Position numbers and translations under genes: made by a program. This document shows positions 30,820-38,487 of a stretch of DNA of 39,785 bases, one piece after another. The notes under the pieces were generated by a model that made no database searches, had not been told where the DNA came from, and saw nothing but the letters and a program-made list of their open reading frames with translations. Origin of the DNA: CAZPRQ01 sp964589415 (GTDB taxonomy: Bacteria; Patescibacteriota; Doudnabacteria; UBA920); assembly GCA_964589415.1 (NCBI GenBank), contig CAZPRQ010000003.1, positions 1 through 39,785 on the forward strand, read 5' to 3'. Position 1 is the stretch's first letter. Every line of letters begins with the position of its first letter.

Positions 30820-30848
30820 TTGGATAATCATATAAAATATTGTATAAT
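30820..30848 (+). promoter_or_regulatory. Promoter of the Nramp-related gene
   Basis: TTGGAT, a 17-base spacer, TATAAT. Confidence 0.7.
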
Positions 30849-30898
30849 TAAATCAATAAAGCTTCGCCCCAGAAATAAAAAGACAGAAAAACTCAAAC

Positions 30899-32254
30899 AT
30901 GAAAAGCACAATCCGAAAGGACTATTTTACCCTGCCGGCCAAAGTTTCAGAAATGGAACAAAAAGGAAATGGAAAATCTTCCCACGAAACTCCATTAAAA
31001 AAAGCTTCGCGGTTTTGGCATATGCTTGGACCGGGACTAACTACGGGAGCTGCCGACGACGACCCTTCCGGCATAGCCACATACTCCCAAGCCGGCGCAA
31101 AATTTGGTTTTCAATACGCCTGGCTGGCAATTTTTACTTTCCCTTTTATGGCAGTCGTGCAAGAAATGTGCGCTCGCATTGGCTTAGTTACCGGCAGGGG
31201 ATTGGCGGCAAATATTCGCCGTCATTACCCAAAATGGGTCCTTTATGCCTGCGCTTTTTTACTTTTTGCCGCCAACACTTTAAACATTGGCGCAAACTTG
31301 GGAGCCATGGCCAAAGCAACACAGCTCATTTTGCCATCTTTAAATTTTGGGCTACTTATAGCAGGATTTTCCATTTTGTGCCTGGCGCTGCAAATTTTTA
31401 TTACCTACCAGGAATACGCCAAATACTTAAAATGGCTCGCGCTAATTCTGCTTTCATACATCTTTTCAGCGCTCTTTATAAATTTCGATTGGTCTGCCGT
31501 AGCCAAAGCCACCTTTATTCCCAGCATACAGCTTGATAGGGACCATATATTTCTTCTCTGCGCTCTACTTGGCACCACCATTTCACCATATTTGTTTTTT
31601 TGGCAAACCAGCCAGGAAGTAGAAGAAGAAATTCTTAGCGGCCACGCGACCATACACGAAAGGCAAACAAGCGTAACCAAAAGCCTAATTCGCAACATGA
31701 AAATAGATGTCTGGTCAGGCATGCTATTGTCGAACCTGGTTATGTTTTTTATTATAATTACTTGCGCCGCAACGCTCTTTTCGTCCGGCATCACGAATAT
31801 TAAAACAGCTGCGGAAGCTGCGGAAGCCCTAAAACCGCTAGCGGGTAACCAAGCCAGTTTACTGTTTGCCTTGGGTATTATTGGCACCGGCCTCTTGGCT
31901 GTTCCGGTTTTAGCAGGGAGCGCTTCTTACGCCATATCTGAAGCCGCCGGGTACAAGCAGGGCCTGTACAGAAAGCTAAAACAGGCAAAGGCCTTTTACG
32001 GCATAATTATTTTTTCCATGGCCCTTGGGCTAATTATAAATTTTCTAGGTATAGATCCTATACAAACACTCATATGGTCTGCCGTTATAAATGGCATTAT
32101 TGCCCCTGTAATTCTTTTCTTTATTGTCCATATTAGTTCAAACAAGCAAACCATGGGGATTTGGGTCAGCGGGAGCCTTAGCACCAAGGCTGGCTGGCTA
32201 ATTTTCGCGCTCTTGACTGTCACATCGGCCGCGACTATTATATCCTTGTTGTAA
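30899..32254 (+). CDS. Nramp-related divalent metal transporter with non-canonical metal-site motifs
   Basis: A 451-aa inner-membrane protein with about 11 hydrophobic segments of the Nramp/SLC11 fold. The first metal-site motif, DPGN in Mn/Fe transporters, is DPSG here (GAADDDPSGIATYSQAGAKFG, residues 50-70). The motif of the sixth segment, MPHNLYLHS in classical members, is GTTISPYLFFWQTSQEVEEE, so the metal-binding Met is replaced. These differences are those of the Nramp-related group, at least one member of which was described as a Mg2+ transporter. I therefore infer transport of a hard cation rather than Mn2+/Fe2+. It has its own promoter. The N-terminal 40 residues are cytosolic and charged; an internal Met at about 18 could be an alternative start. 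Confidence 0.85.
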   Translation: MKSTIRKDYFTLPAKVSEMEQKGNGKSSHETPLKKASRFWHMLGPGLTTGAADDDPSGIATYSQAGAKFGFQYAWLAIFTFPFMAVVQEMCARIGLVTGRGLAANIRRHYPKWVLYACAFLLFAANTLNIGANLGAMAKATQLILPSLNFGLLIAGFSILCLALQIFITYQEYAKYLKWLALILLSYIFSALFINFDWSAVAKATFIPSIQLDRDHIFLLCALLGTTISPYLFFWQTSQEVEEEILSGHATIHERQTSVTKSLIRNMKIDVWSGMLLSNLVMFFIIITCAATLFSSGITNIKTAAEAAEALKPLAGNQASLLFALGIIGTGLLAVPVLAGSASYAISEAAGYKQGLYRKLKQAKAFYGIIIFSMALGLIINFLGIDPIQTLIWSAVINGIIAPVILFFIVHISSNKQTMGIWVSGSLSTKAGWLIFALLTVTSAATIISLL

Positions 32255-32316
32255 ACGTAATTAAATAAAACCTATAACAAAAACCAGAATGATGGTAAAT
32301 AGGTTTTAAATATGCA

Positions 32317-33015
32317 GTGAATTTAGAACATAGCACAATCCGAACAGTGGAAGAAATTCACCCTGTCAAAAGTCGTTTTAAAACGGTCTTGCCGTTTATT
32401 TTAGGGTTATTTTTAATTTGCGCGGCTGCTGCGGGCGGGTACTTATTGCGCATGCGCACGCACCCACAGCTTAAAGTGCAAGTTGTCGCGGCTCCGCTAC
32501 CGGGCAGCATTAGCGCCACAACTACTGTTATGCCTGGACAAAAAGTAGTCGAGTTGGAAAAAAATATTCCCACCGAAAACAAACCTAAGTCGAATTTGCC
32601 AATTTTAAGAGAAAATACAGCACAAATTCCGCTTCCGCAGACGCTGGGTAAAAATATTTATACTAACAGCGACATGAACCTCTCTATGCAAATACCGAGC
32701 GACTGGCAAGTAGACCCTGGCCAGAGCAACGAAAAACGGTTAGTGTTTACCAGCGATGCACTGGGAGAAACAGCCTATATTGAACGTTACGAAGGCGTAA
32801 CCGCAAGCTTGGAAAATATAGAAACAACACTTCAAAATTCGCCCTCGGTTATAAAAACTCAGAAAGTCCTGGTTTTAGGAAAGCCGGCCATAGCTTTTAC
32901 CGGCAGCAATGGCAGTCCAGACGGCGTAGCCATGCTGAATAATAATAGCTTATATTATTTTCACGCCCAAACAGCAACCGACGCATTTTTACAAAACATG
33001 ACCTTTATAAATTAA
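32317..33015 (+). CDS. Membrane-anchored protein with PsbP-like outer domain, unknown
   Basis: A 232-aa protein with one membrane segment (about residues 24-44, VLPFILGLFLICAAAAGGYLL), a proline/threonine-rich linker to about residue 110, and a C-terminal domain beginning YTNSDMNLSMQIPSDWQVDPGQ, in the style of PsbP/DUF1795-like beta domains of exported proteins. The start is GTG 32317; there is no good Shine-Dalgarno sequence. It is followed 11 bases later by the DUF4342 gene. Function unknown. Confidence 0.7.
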   Translation: MNLEHSTIRTVEEIHPVKSRFKTVLPFILGLFLICAAAAGGYLLRMRTHPQLKVQVVAAPLPGSISATTTVMPGQKVVELEKNIPTENKPKSNLPILRENTAQIPLPQTLGKNIYTNSDMNLSMQIPSDWQVDPGQSNEKRLVFTSDALGETAYIERYEGVTASLENIETTLQNSPSVIKTQKVLVLGKPAIAFTGSNGSPDGVAMLNNNSLYYFHAQTATDAFLQNMTFIN

Positions 33016-33026
33016 CCGTAAATAAT

Positions 33027-33278
33027 ATGAAAACTCAAAAATCAAACAGCGAAGAATTTAGGGTTTCCGGGGATGAAGTCATAAAAAAACTTAAACAGCT
33101 GCTGCGTGAAGGAAATATACGCCGCATTATTTTAAAAAATGAAAGTGGCAAGGTATTGCTGGAAATTCCGCTTACCGTTGGCGTCATTGGCGCGGCATTA
33201 CTGCCCATATGGGCGGCCGTGGGAGCAATTGCCGCCCTGGTGGCCAAAATGACAATTGTTGTCGAAAAAAGAGATTAA
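33027..33278 (+). CDS. DUF4342 family protein
   Basis: An 83-aa protein. The whole length fits DUF4342: FRVSGDEVIKKLKQLLREGNIRRIILKN, then EIPLTVGVIGAALLPIWAAVGAIAALVAKMTIVVE. One or two hydrophobic segments follow a basic amphipathic helix. Function unknown; probably in one transcript with the preceding anchored protein. Confidence 0.85.
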   Translation: MKTQKSNSEEFRVSGDEVIKKLKQLLREGNIRRIILKNESGKVLLEIPLTVGVIGAALLPIWAAVGAIAALVAKMTIVVEKRD

Positions 33279-33344
33279 ACAACATTCACCAATAATGTTA
33301 AAATCCCAAAAGCGCCGCAAACTTAAAACGGACGGTTTATTTAA

Positions 33345-33353
33345 TGGTATAAT
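33345..33353 (+). promoter_or_regulatory. Extended -10 promoter of the ABC exporter, probably leaderless
   Basis: TGG-TATAAT ends seven bases before the A of ATG 33360, so the message would start at the start codon. Confidence 0.55.
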
Positions 33354-33359
33354 AAGAGC

Positions 33360-35114
33360 ATGCAAACGCTATCGAAACAGACATTAAAAATATTCTGGCA
33401 GCATGCCAAACGGTACCCGTGGAGAATTTTTTTTATTACTTGCAGTGTACTGTTTGTAACCGGCCTGGACATTTATCGCCCACTTCTCTATAGGGACTTT
33501 TTTAACGTCCTTGAAAAATTTAACTACGGGGATATTTCCCCGCTGTTTAAAATCTTGTGGCTGATTCTAGCAGTTCATGTGCTCCACCGAATACTTTGGA
33601 CGGCCTTCGACTATGTAAACAACTTTTTCCAGCCAAAAGTAATGGCGGATTTAACCTACAGTTGCTACCGCTATTTGCAAAAACATTCATTCAGCTTTTT
33701 TAGCAATAGCTTCGTGGGCAGCCTGGTAACAAAAGTTAAGAGGTTCGAGCGTTCATTCGAAAGCATAGCCGACCAGGTCCATATGAACTTAGGCAGAGCA
33801 GCACTACGCACAGTGCTTATTCTTATTGTCTTGCTTTCCGTGCATTGGATTTTTACAGCAATAATATTGGTTTGGGCGATTTTTTATAGTCTTTTTACAT
33901 ATTATTTTGCCCAATACAAACTTAAGTACGATGCTCAAAAAGCCAATGCCGATACCAAAGTAACCGCGCAACTAGCCGATAGCATTACCAACAATACAAA
34001 TATTAAACTCTTCTCCGCCTACGAACAAGAAAATAAAAATTTTGCCGATGTAAACCAAAACCAATTTCGTCTGCGCAAGCTGACTTGGGACTTGGGCACC
34101 ATGGCCATGTTCGTACAGGGCAGTCTCATGATACTTTTAGAAATTAGCATATTATACGTGGCTATTATTTTATGGAAAAAGAATATTGTCACTTTGGGTG
34201 ATTTTGTACTCCTGCAGGCGTATTTATCTCAAATTTTCGACAAACTCTGGGAAATTAGCCGGTACATTAGGGCAATTTACGAGGCCCTGGCCGACGCCAA
34301 TGAAATGACAGAAATATTACTCACACCCCATTCTGTGCAAGATATAGAAGGCGCCAAAGAACTTCAAGTTTCAAGCGGTAAAATAGAATTCCATGACGTG
34401 CGATTCGCCTATCATGGCAAACGTCCGGTGTTTAAAAACTTCGAACTAGCCATTAACCCCGGCCAGCGGATTGCGCTAATTGGCAGTTCTGGTGGAGGAA
34501 AAACCACCATTGTAAAATTACTATTTCGTTTTTATGACCTAGAGCGCGGTAAAATTTTAATTGATGGCCAGGACATTGCTAGCGTAACCCAAGACAGCCT
34601 TAGGGATTGCTTGTCACTGGTCCCGCAAGAACCTATGCTCTTCCACCGCAGTTTGTTTGAAAACATACGCTATGGAAAACCCAACGCCTCCAAAGATGAA
34701 GTTTTGGAAGCCGCCAAAAAAGCGCATTGCCATGAATTTATTTCCCGTTTTCCTGAAAAATACGAAACTTTGGTGGGAGAGAGGGGAGTTAAACTCTCCG
34801 GAGGAGAAAGACAAAGGGTGGCTATTGCCAGGGCAATTCTAAGAAACGCGCCCATCCTGGTACTAGATGAAGCAACTTCCAGCCTGGACAGCGAAAGTGA
34901 AATGTTCATTCAAGATTCGCTTAAAACCCTAATGCGGGGCAAAACAACAATAGTTATTGCCCACCGGCTTTCAACCATTATGCAAATGGACAGAATAATA
35001 GTGTTAAAACAGGGAAAAATAAGCGAAGAAGGAACCCACCAGGAACTGTTAAAAGCCAAGCAGGGGACATATCAAAAACTCTGGAATATACAAGCAGGCG
35101 GATTTGCAACATAA
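33360..35114 (+). CDS. ABC exporter, fused membrane and ATPase domains (MsbA/MDR type)
   Basis: A 584-aa half-transporter working as a dimer in the inner membrane. Residues 1-310 are a six-segment exporter domain; residues 340-580 are the ATPase, with Walker A GSSGGGKTT, Q-loop PQEP, signature LSGGERQR, Walker B ILVLDEATSSLDSE and the switch His in IVIAHRLST. The substrate may be lipid, peptide or drug; the sequence does not say. The start is ATG 33360 with a predicted leaderless message. The next gene follows after 18 bases and may be co-transcribed. Confidence 0.92.
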   Translation: MQTLSKQTLKIFWQHAKRYPWRIFFITCSVLFVTGLDIYRPLLYRDFFNVLEKFNYGDISPLFKILWLILAVHVLHRILWTAFDYVNNFFQPKVMADLTYSCYRYLQKHSFSFFSNSFVGSLVTKVKRFERSFESIADQVHMNLGRAALRTVLILIVLLSVHWIFTAIILVWAIFYSLFTYYFAQYKLKYDAQKANADTKVTAQLADSITNNTNIKLFSAYEQENKNFADVNQNQFRLRKLTWDLGTMAMFVQGSLMILLEISILYVAIILWKKNIVTLGDFVLLQAYLSQIFDKLWEISRYIRAIYEALADANEMTEILLTPHSVQDIEGAKELQVSSGKIEFHDVRFAYHGKRPVFKNFELAINPGQRIALIGSSGGGKTTIVKLLFRFYDLERGKILIDGQDIASVTQDSLRDCLSLVPQEPMLFHRSLFENIRYGKPNASKDEVLEAAKKAHCHEFISRFPEKYETLVGERGVKLSGGERQRVAIARAILRNAPILVLDEATSSLDSESEMFIQDSLKTLMRGKTTIVIAHRLSTIMQMDRIIVLKQGKISEEGTHQELLKAKQGTYQKLWNIQAGGFAT

Positions 35115-35132
35115 AATTAATTTTAAACTTCA

Positions 35133-35516
35133 ATGCGAAACATTCAAGAAATTTGGAACTCAATTAACGAAAAAAAGCGGGAGCATAAGCAATACAAAAA
35201 CATGTACCGTGACGCGCTGGACTCCAGCCGCGAGTACAAAGAAATTTTAGACAAACTCAAACAGCTAAAAGAACGGAAAAAACAAATTGAGAACGATACA
35301 AAAAATGAACTGGGTAAAGACTGGGACAAAGTAGACTTACTGGCTTTGCATATTCGGGAGGAAAAGGAAACTTTGACTGACATAGCCATTTCCACCCTCA
35401 TGAAGGGGGAGACTGTTAAGGTGCAAGACCAGGATAAAAATGAATACGAGCCCATATTTTCAGTAAAATTTAAAAGGGCCAATAAAGCCGAGGCAGACAA
35501 GGCCGCGCGGACATAA
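35133..35516 (+). CDS. Coiled-coil protein of unknown function
   Basis: A 127-aa soluble protein, strongly charged, with a predicted helical coiled coil over about residues 5-60 (KKREHKQYKNMYRDAL...LKQLKERKKQIENDTKNEL) and a C-terminal beta part (KVQDQDKNEYEPIFSVKFKRA). It follows the ABC exporter by 18 bases. No family recognised. Confidence 0.65.
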   Translation: MRNIQEIWNSINEKKREHKQYKNMYRDALDSSREYKEILDKLKQLKERKKQIENDTKNELGKDWDKVDLLALHIREEKETLTDIAISTLMKGETVKVQDQDKNEYEPIFSVKFKRANKAEADKAART

Positions 35517-35566
35517 TTAAATCCATTCTATGTTTGATCTAGTTGCCTTAGAATTTATTGCCAAGC

Positions 35567-36628
35567 ATGAGGTTAAACCCTCATATTAAACAATCCCGTA
35601 AAAAATCTTTTTTAGAACAGATGCAAAAAAGTGAGGAAATAAATTGGAATGTGCCGGAACTTAAACTTTCCGTCCGTGAATTATTTTCAGGGCCTACCGC
35701 CAGGTTATATTGGACAGTAGCAATTTTAGGCCTGCTTGCGGAAATTGGCATAATTTATTCTGTTATAAATTCCGGCCTCAATTCCGAAATTTCCGCCAAG
35801 GGCCTAGCGATGATTTTTACCCTGCCAGCTCTTGGTATTGGCCTGCTCAAATATATTATTGGGGAGAAAAAACGGCAATATTTCTTTAAGACCTTTTCCG
35901 CCCTAAACGGGTTTATATACCAACCCAATTCACTCACCGGAATTCCTGACAGCTCTCTCTTTACTGTGGGCCACAGCAAAACCAAAAACCACGAAATTGC
36001 CGGGAACATTGGGCGTATAAAATTTAAAATATTTATCTACCGGTATACGATAGGGTCAGGCAAATCCGCACATACTTACACTGCTTCGGTCATGGAACTT
36101 TCGCTGCCCGCACAGGCAGGCAGCATGATGCTAATTCCAAACCGCATGAGCTTTGGCGATGAACTGGCCGATAACAAGTTAAAAAATGTAAGCGCAGTGC
36201 CACTTCCTTCTGAATTTCTAACCTCCTACCGTCTGTTTTGCGAAAACAAGATGGAACCGGAAGCTTTGCATATTTTTTCACCTGAAATATTAATTCTGCT
36301 TAAAAACCAATTTCCAAACGTAACCCTGGAATTTATGGCAAACCAATTATTCATATATAGCCGCACTGTAGCCGACACCACTAACACGCTAAAACCTTTC
36401 TTTGTGCTCATGGACTTTACCCAACAGGCGCTGCTACCGCGGCTTCTTGCCCAAGAAGGCTCGGTAAAAGCCATGCAGGAAGTACTGACTAAAGCGCCCG
36501 CCCAAGGCGTGCTTTCCAAACAATGGATAGTGATGAAACCAGAATTTAAACAGGGCTTAATTTTTGCCCTCTTCCTTATAATATTCTTAATTATTACGAT
36601 CGTGGCTGTTAAGCAGTTTACCGTTTAA
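35567..36628 (+). CDS. DUF3137-like membrane protein
   Basis: A 353-aa protein with two hydrophobic segments near residues 45-100 (YWTVAILGLLAEIGIIYSVI; GLAMIFTLPALGIGLLKYI), a central domain of about 220 residues and a C-terminal membrane segment (GLIFALFLIIFLIITIVAV). The arrangement and the FIYRYTIGSGKSAHTYTASVMELSLP stretch resemble DUF3137 proteins, which are often paired with LemA; no lemA is seen here. The start is taken at ATG 35567; TTG 35558 in the same frame is possible. A 19-codon ORF (35530-35589) overlaps the start in another frame and is probably chance. Confidence 0.65.
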   Translation: MRLNPHIKQSRKKSFLEQMQKSEEINWNVPELKLSVRELFSGPTARLYWTVAILGLLAEIGIIYSVINSGLNSEISAKGLAMIFTLPALGIGLLKYIIGEKKRQYFFKTFSALNGFIYQPNSLTGIPDSSLFTVGHSKTKNHEIAGNIGRIKFKIFIYRYTIGSGKSAHTYTASVMELSLPAQAGSMMLIPNRMSFGDELADNKLKNVSAVPLPSEFLTSYRLFCENKMEPEALHIFSPEILILLKNQFPNVTLEFMANQLFIYSRTVADTTNTLKPFFVLMDFTQQALLPRLLAQEGSVKAMQEVLTKAPAQGVLSKQWIVMKPEFKQGLIFALFLIIFLIITIVAVKQFTV

Positions 36629-36799
36629 CTATTTTGTGACTTATAAATAATACTAAAAAATATTGTGTCATATTATTTTAATGAAGATTGTTAAAAAAAA
36701 TATACATTCACCCAAACATAAATACCACCACGTTAGACATAACTCCCGAGGATTTAAAAAATAATTTATTACATACCGGCCAGGAACTGCATAGCATAC

Positions 36800-37031
36800 A
36801 AATATAAAAGACCACACTGCCCCGGCAGGGTGGTCTTTTGCTCTACCCGAATTATCTCAACGACGTCGCCTAATAGCTTTCTTCCTCTTGTTATAAATCC
36901 TACGACGTCGCGCTGTTCGGTTTCTTCCCACAATCCCTCCTTAGGCGTGGACAATATTCTCCTTGCCCGGAGAAAACAAAAAAATAAGGCCTTTGCGACG
37001 GTGGCAAAACCGCCAAGCCCAAAATAGTGCT
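36800..37031 (-). ncRNA. Candidate non-coding RNA of about 230 nt, unidentified class
   Basis: On the minus strand a promoter (TTGGAC, 18 bases, TATACT) leads to an RNA ending in the hairpin at 36806-36839 plus TTTTATATT. Inside are hairpins GGCGGT-tttgcc-ACCGTC and TTCTCC-gggcaa-GGAGAA, and two CGACGTCG boxes (near 36862 and 36905) that can pair over about 40 bases. A frame from TTG 36954 to 36769 (61 codons) with AAGGAG before it exists, but the terminator would lie inside it, so I prefer RNA. It fills most of the gene-free stretch 36629-37075. Confidence 0.5.
36806..36839 (-). terminator. Intrinsic terminator, possibly bidirectional
   Basis: AAAAGACCAC and GTGGTCTTTT pair around CTGCC-cc-GGCAG. 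On the minus strand TTTT is followed by ATATTTG; on the plus strand by GCTC. Confidence 0.8.
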
Positions 37032-37037
37032 AAAATA

Positions 37038-37067
37038 AGTATACTAATATATAACTTTTTTGTCCAA
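37038..37067 (-). promoter_or_regulatory. Promoter of the 36800-37031 RNA candidate
   Basis: TTGGAC, 18-base spacer, TATACT on the minus strand. The -10 box is part of AGTATACT, which is palindromic and could also serve alkD on the plus strand. Confidence 0.55.
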
Positions 37068-37075
37068 AATTACCC

Positions 37076-37807
37076 ATGTATAAGCAATTAATAGATGAAG
37101 TTGAGCAATCAAAAAACCCACAAAAAGCCAAAATATTACAAAATTTTTTTAAGACAGGTAAAGGGCAATATGGGGAAGGGGATATATTTTTGGGAATTGT
37201 GGTGCCTAAACAGCGGGTTTTGGCTAAAAAATATGTGGGATTAGATTTTGCCGGTATTGGGAAACTGGTCCAAAGCCCCTACCATGAACACCGTATGATT
37301 GGTTTGCTTATTTTAACTTATAAATACCAGCTGGCGGAGAAACTTAAAATAAAAAATCCAAAGCTTGCAGAAGATCAGCAAAAAAATATATATAATTTTT
37401 ATCTTGCCCATACCGGCGGCATTAACAACTGGGACCTTGTGGATGTTACCGCCCCTAAAATTGTAGGTGCATATTTGAGGCACCGGGACAAGAAAATTCT
37501 TTTTAAACTTGCCAAGTCTAAAAATATTTGGGAACGCCGAATAGCCATAATCTCCACTTTTGATTTTATTTATTTTGGCAACCATAAAACCACGATACTC
37601 TTAGCCGAATACCTGTTAAGCGACACCCACGATTTAATCCATAAGGCCGTGGGCTGGATGCTACGTGAAGTAGGTAAACGCTGTGGCGAAAAATATTTAA
37701 TCGAATTCCTAAACAGAAATGCCACGCGCATGCCCCGCACCATGCTCCGCTATGCCATTGAAAGACTTAACCACGAATTGAAGTATAAATACATGAGAAG
37801 CAAGTAA
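37076..37807 (+). CDS. AlkD-type DNA alkylation repair protein (HEAT-like repeats)
   Basis: A 243-aa all-helical glycosylase-family protein that excises alkylated bases without flipping them. Family marks are GIVVPKQRVLAKKY near the start, NWDLVDVTA with the Trp and Asp of the active site, WERRIAIIST with the key Arg, and HKAVGWMLREVGKR with the third aromatic. Length is normal. It starts at ATG 37076 without a Shine-Dalgarno sequence. It stands alone between the ncRNA candidate and an unknown gene. Confidence 0.9.
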   Translation: MYKQLIDEVEQSKNPQKAKILQNFFKTGKGQYGEGDIFLGIVVPKQRVLAKKYVGLDFAGIGKLVQSPYHEHRMIGLLILTYKYQLAEKLKIKNPKLAEDQQKNIYNFYLAHTGGINNWDLVDVTAPKIVGAYLRHRDKKILFKLAKSKNIWERRIAIISTFDFIYFGNHKTTILLAEYLLSDTHDLIHKAVGWMLREVGKRCGEKYLIEFLNRNATRMPRTMLRYAIERLNHELKYKYMRSK

Positions 37808-37840
37808 CCCAACCATGAAAAAATTAAAATGTAGTCAACA

Positions 37841-37872
37841 TTTGTAACCTCTCATTTTACCAATTTGTAACC
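37841..37872. repeat. Two direct copies of TTTGTAACC upstream of a promoter
   Basis: TTTGTAACC at 37841-37849 and 37864-37872, start to start 23 bases, ahead of the promoter at 37899. The spacing of about two helix turns could suit an activator dimer; no regulator is known. Confidence 0.4.
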
Positions 37873-37898
37873 CCTTAATGTTAACTGAACAACGGGAG

Positions 37899-37927
37899 CT
37901 GACAAAACCCTGAAAAATGCTTATACT
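37899..37927 (+). promoter_or_regulatory. Promoter of the 37951 gene
   Basis: CTGACA, 17-base spacer, TATACT; predicted start about 17 bases before ATG 37951. Confidence 0.65.
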
Positions 37928-37950
37928 GCAGACAAGTAATAAACAATTAT

Positions 37951-38343
37951 ATGCGAAATGGGGAATATTCCGGCGCCTCTGAGAAACCAAAAAATTTGGA
38001 CGAAAAGCCTAAGGATAATTACAGGCGCAATGCTATAATTAAGACACTGGAATTAATATCCGCGGGTGCTATAGCAAAAACGGGTAAAGTTCTGTGGGAT
38101 AGGTTAAATGAACCAAATTCGGAAACAAGATTACCAAAAAACGCCGAGGACGTGGCTAAATTTTTGTCCGCCAAGGTAAATATTCCCATGCAAACAATTT
38201 TAACTGAGATGGAAAAACTAAAGCAGCCAGGCGTAATTGAGTTTATATACAACAACGTAACCTATATCCTAAAAGTGGATGAGATATCTGATGGTCACAT
38301 AAAGAAAGCTAACTTGATTGCTAAAATTAACAGGGTTGTGTAA
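37951..38343 (+). CDS. Protein of unknown function, possible winged-helix C-terminus
   Basis: A 130-aa soluble protein. The N-terminal 30 residues are polar and probably disordered (SEKPKNLDEKPKDN); residues 65-125 (NAEDVAKFLSAKVNIPMQTILTEMEKLKQPGVIEFI then NVTYILKV) have the helix-helix-hairpin pattern of a winged helix. DNA binding is possible but not shown. It has its own promoter with two upstream TTTGTAACC copies. Confidence 0.6.
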   Translation: MRNGEYSGASEKPKNLDEKPKDNYRRNAIIKTLELISAGAIAKTGKVLWDRLNEPNSETRLPKNAEDVAKFLSAKVNIPMQTILTEMEKLKQPGVIEFIYNNVTYILKVDEISDGHIKKANLIAKINRVV

Positions 38344-38416
38344 AAATGCTGAATCGTGAATAGTTTTGTTTAAAAAGGCTATTGATTTATTTTAATTTTT
38401 ATGTTACCATATTTTT

Positions 38417-38441
38417 GTTCCGCCCAAGGGGCGGAACTTTT
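38417..38441 (+). promoter_or_regulatory. Terminator-like hairpin in the leader of the ABC-F gene
   Basis: GTTCCGCCC-aag-GGGCGGAAC, a perfect 9-bp stem, followed by TTTT and AAATG. It stands about 50 bases before ATG 38488. It may end the preceding transcript or act as an attenuator; a frame open from ATG 38401 runs through it into the ABC-F gene. Confidence 0.6.
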
Positions 38442-38487
38442 AAATGCCTATATTGATTTTACCCAATTAAAATTCACAAGCCTGAAT

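Noticed and set aside
35530..35589. 19-codon ORF overlapping the DUF3137-like gene start
   Set aside because: No Shine-Dalgarno site, hairpin or second example; treated as chance.
36769..36954. 61-codon minus-strand ORF starting at TTG with AAGGAG upstream
   Set aside because: A strong terminator hairpin lies inside its last third and no family is recognised; an RNA gene explains promoter, hairpins and terminator better.
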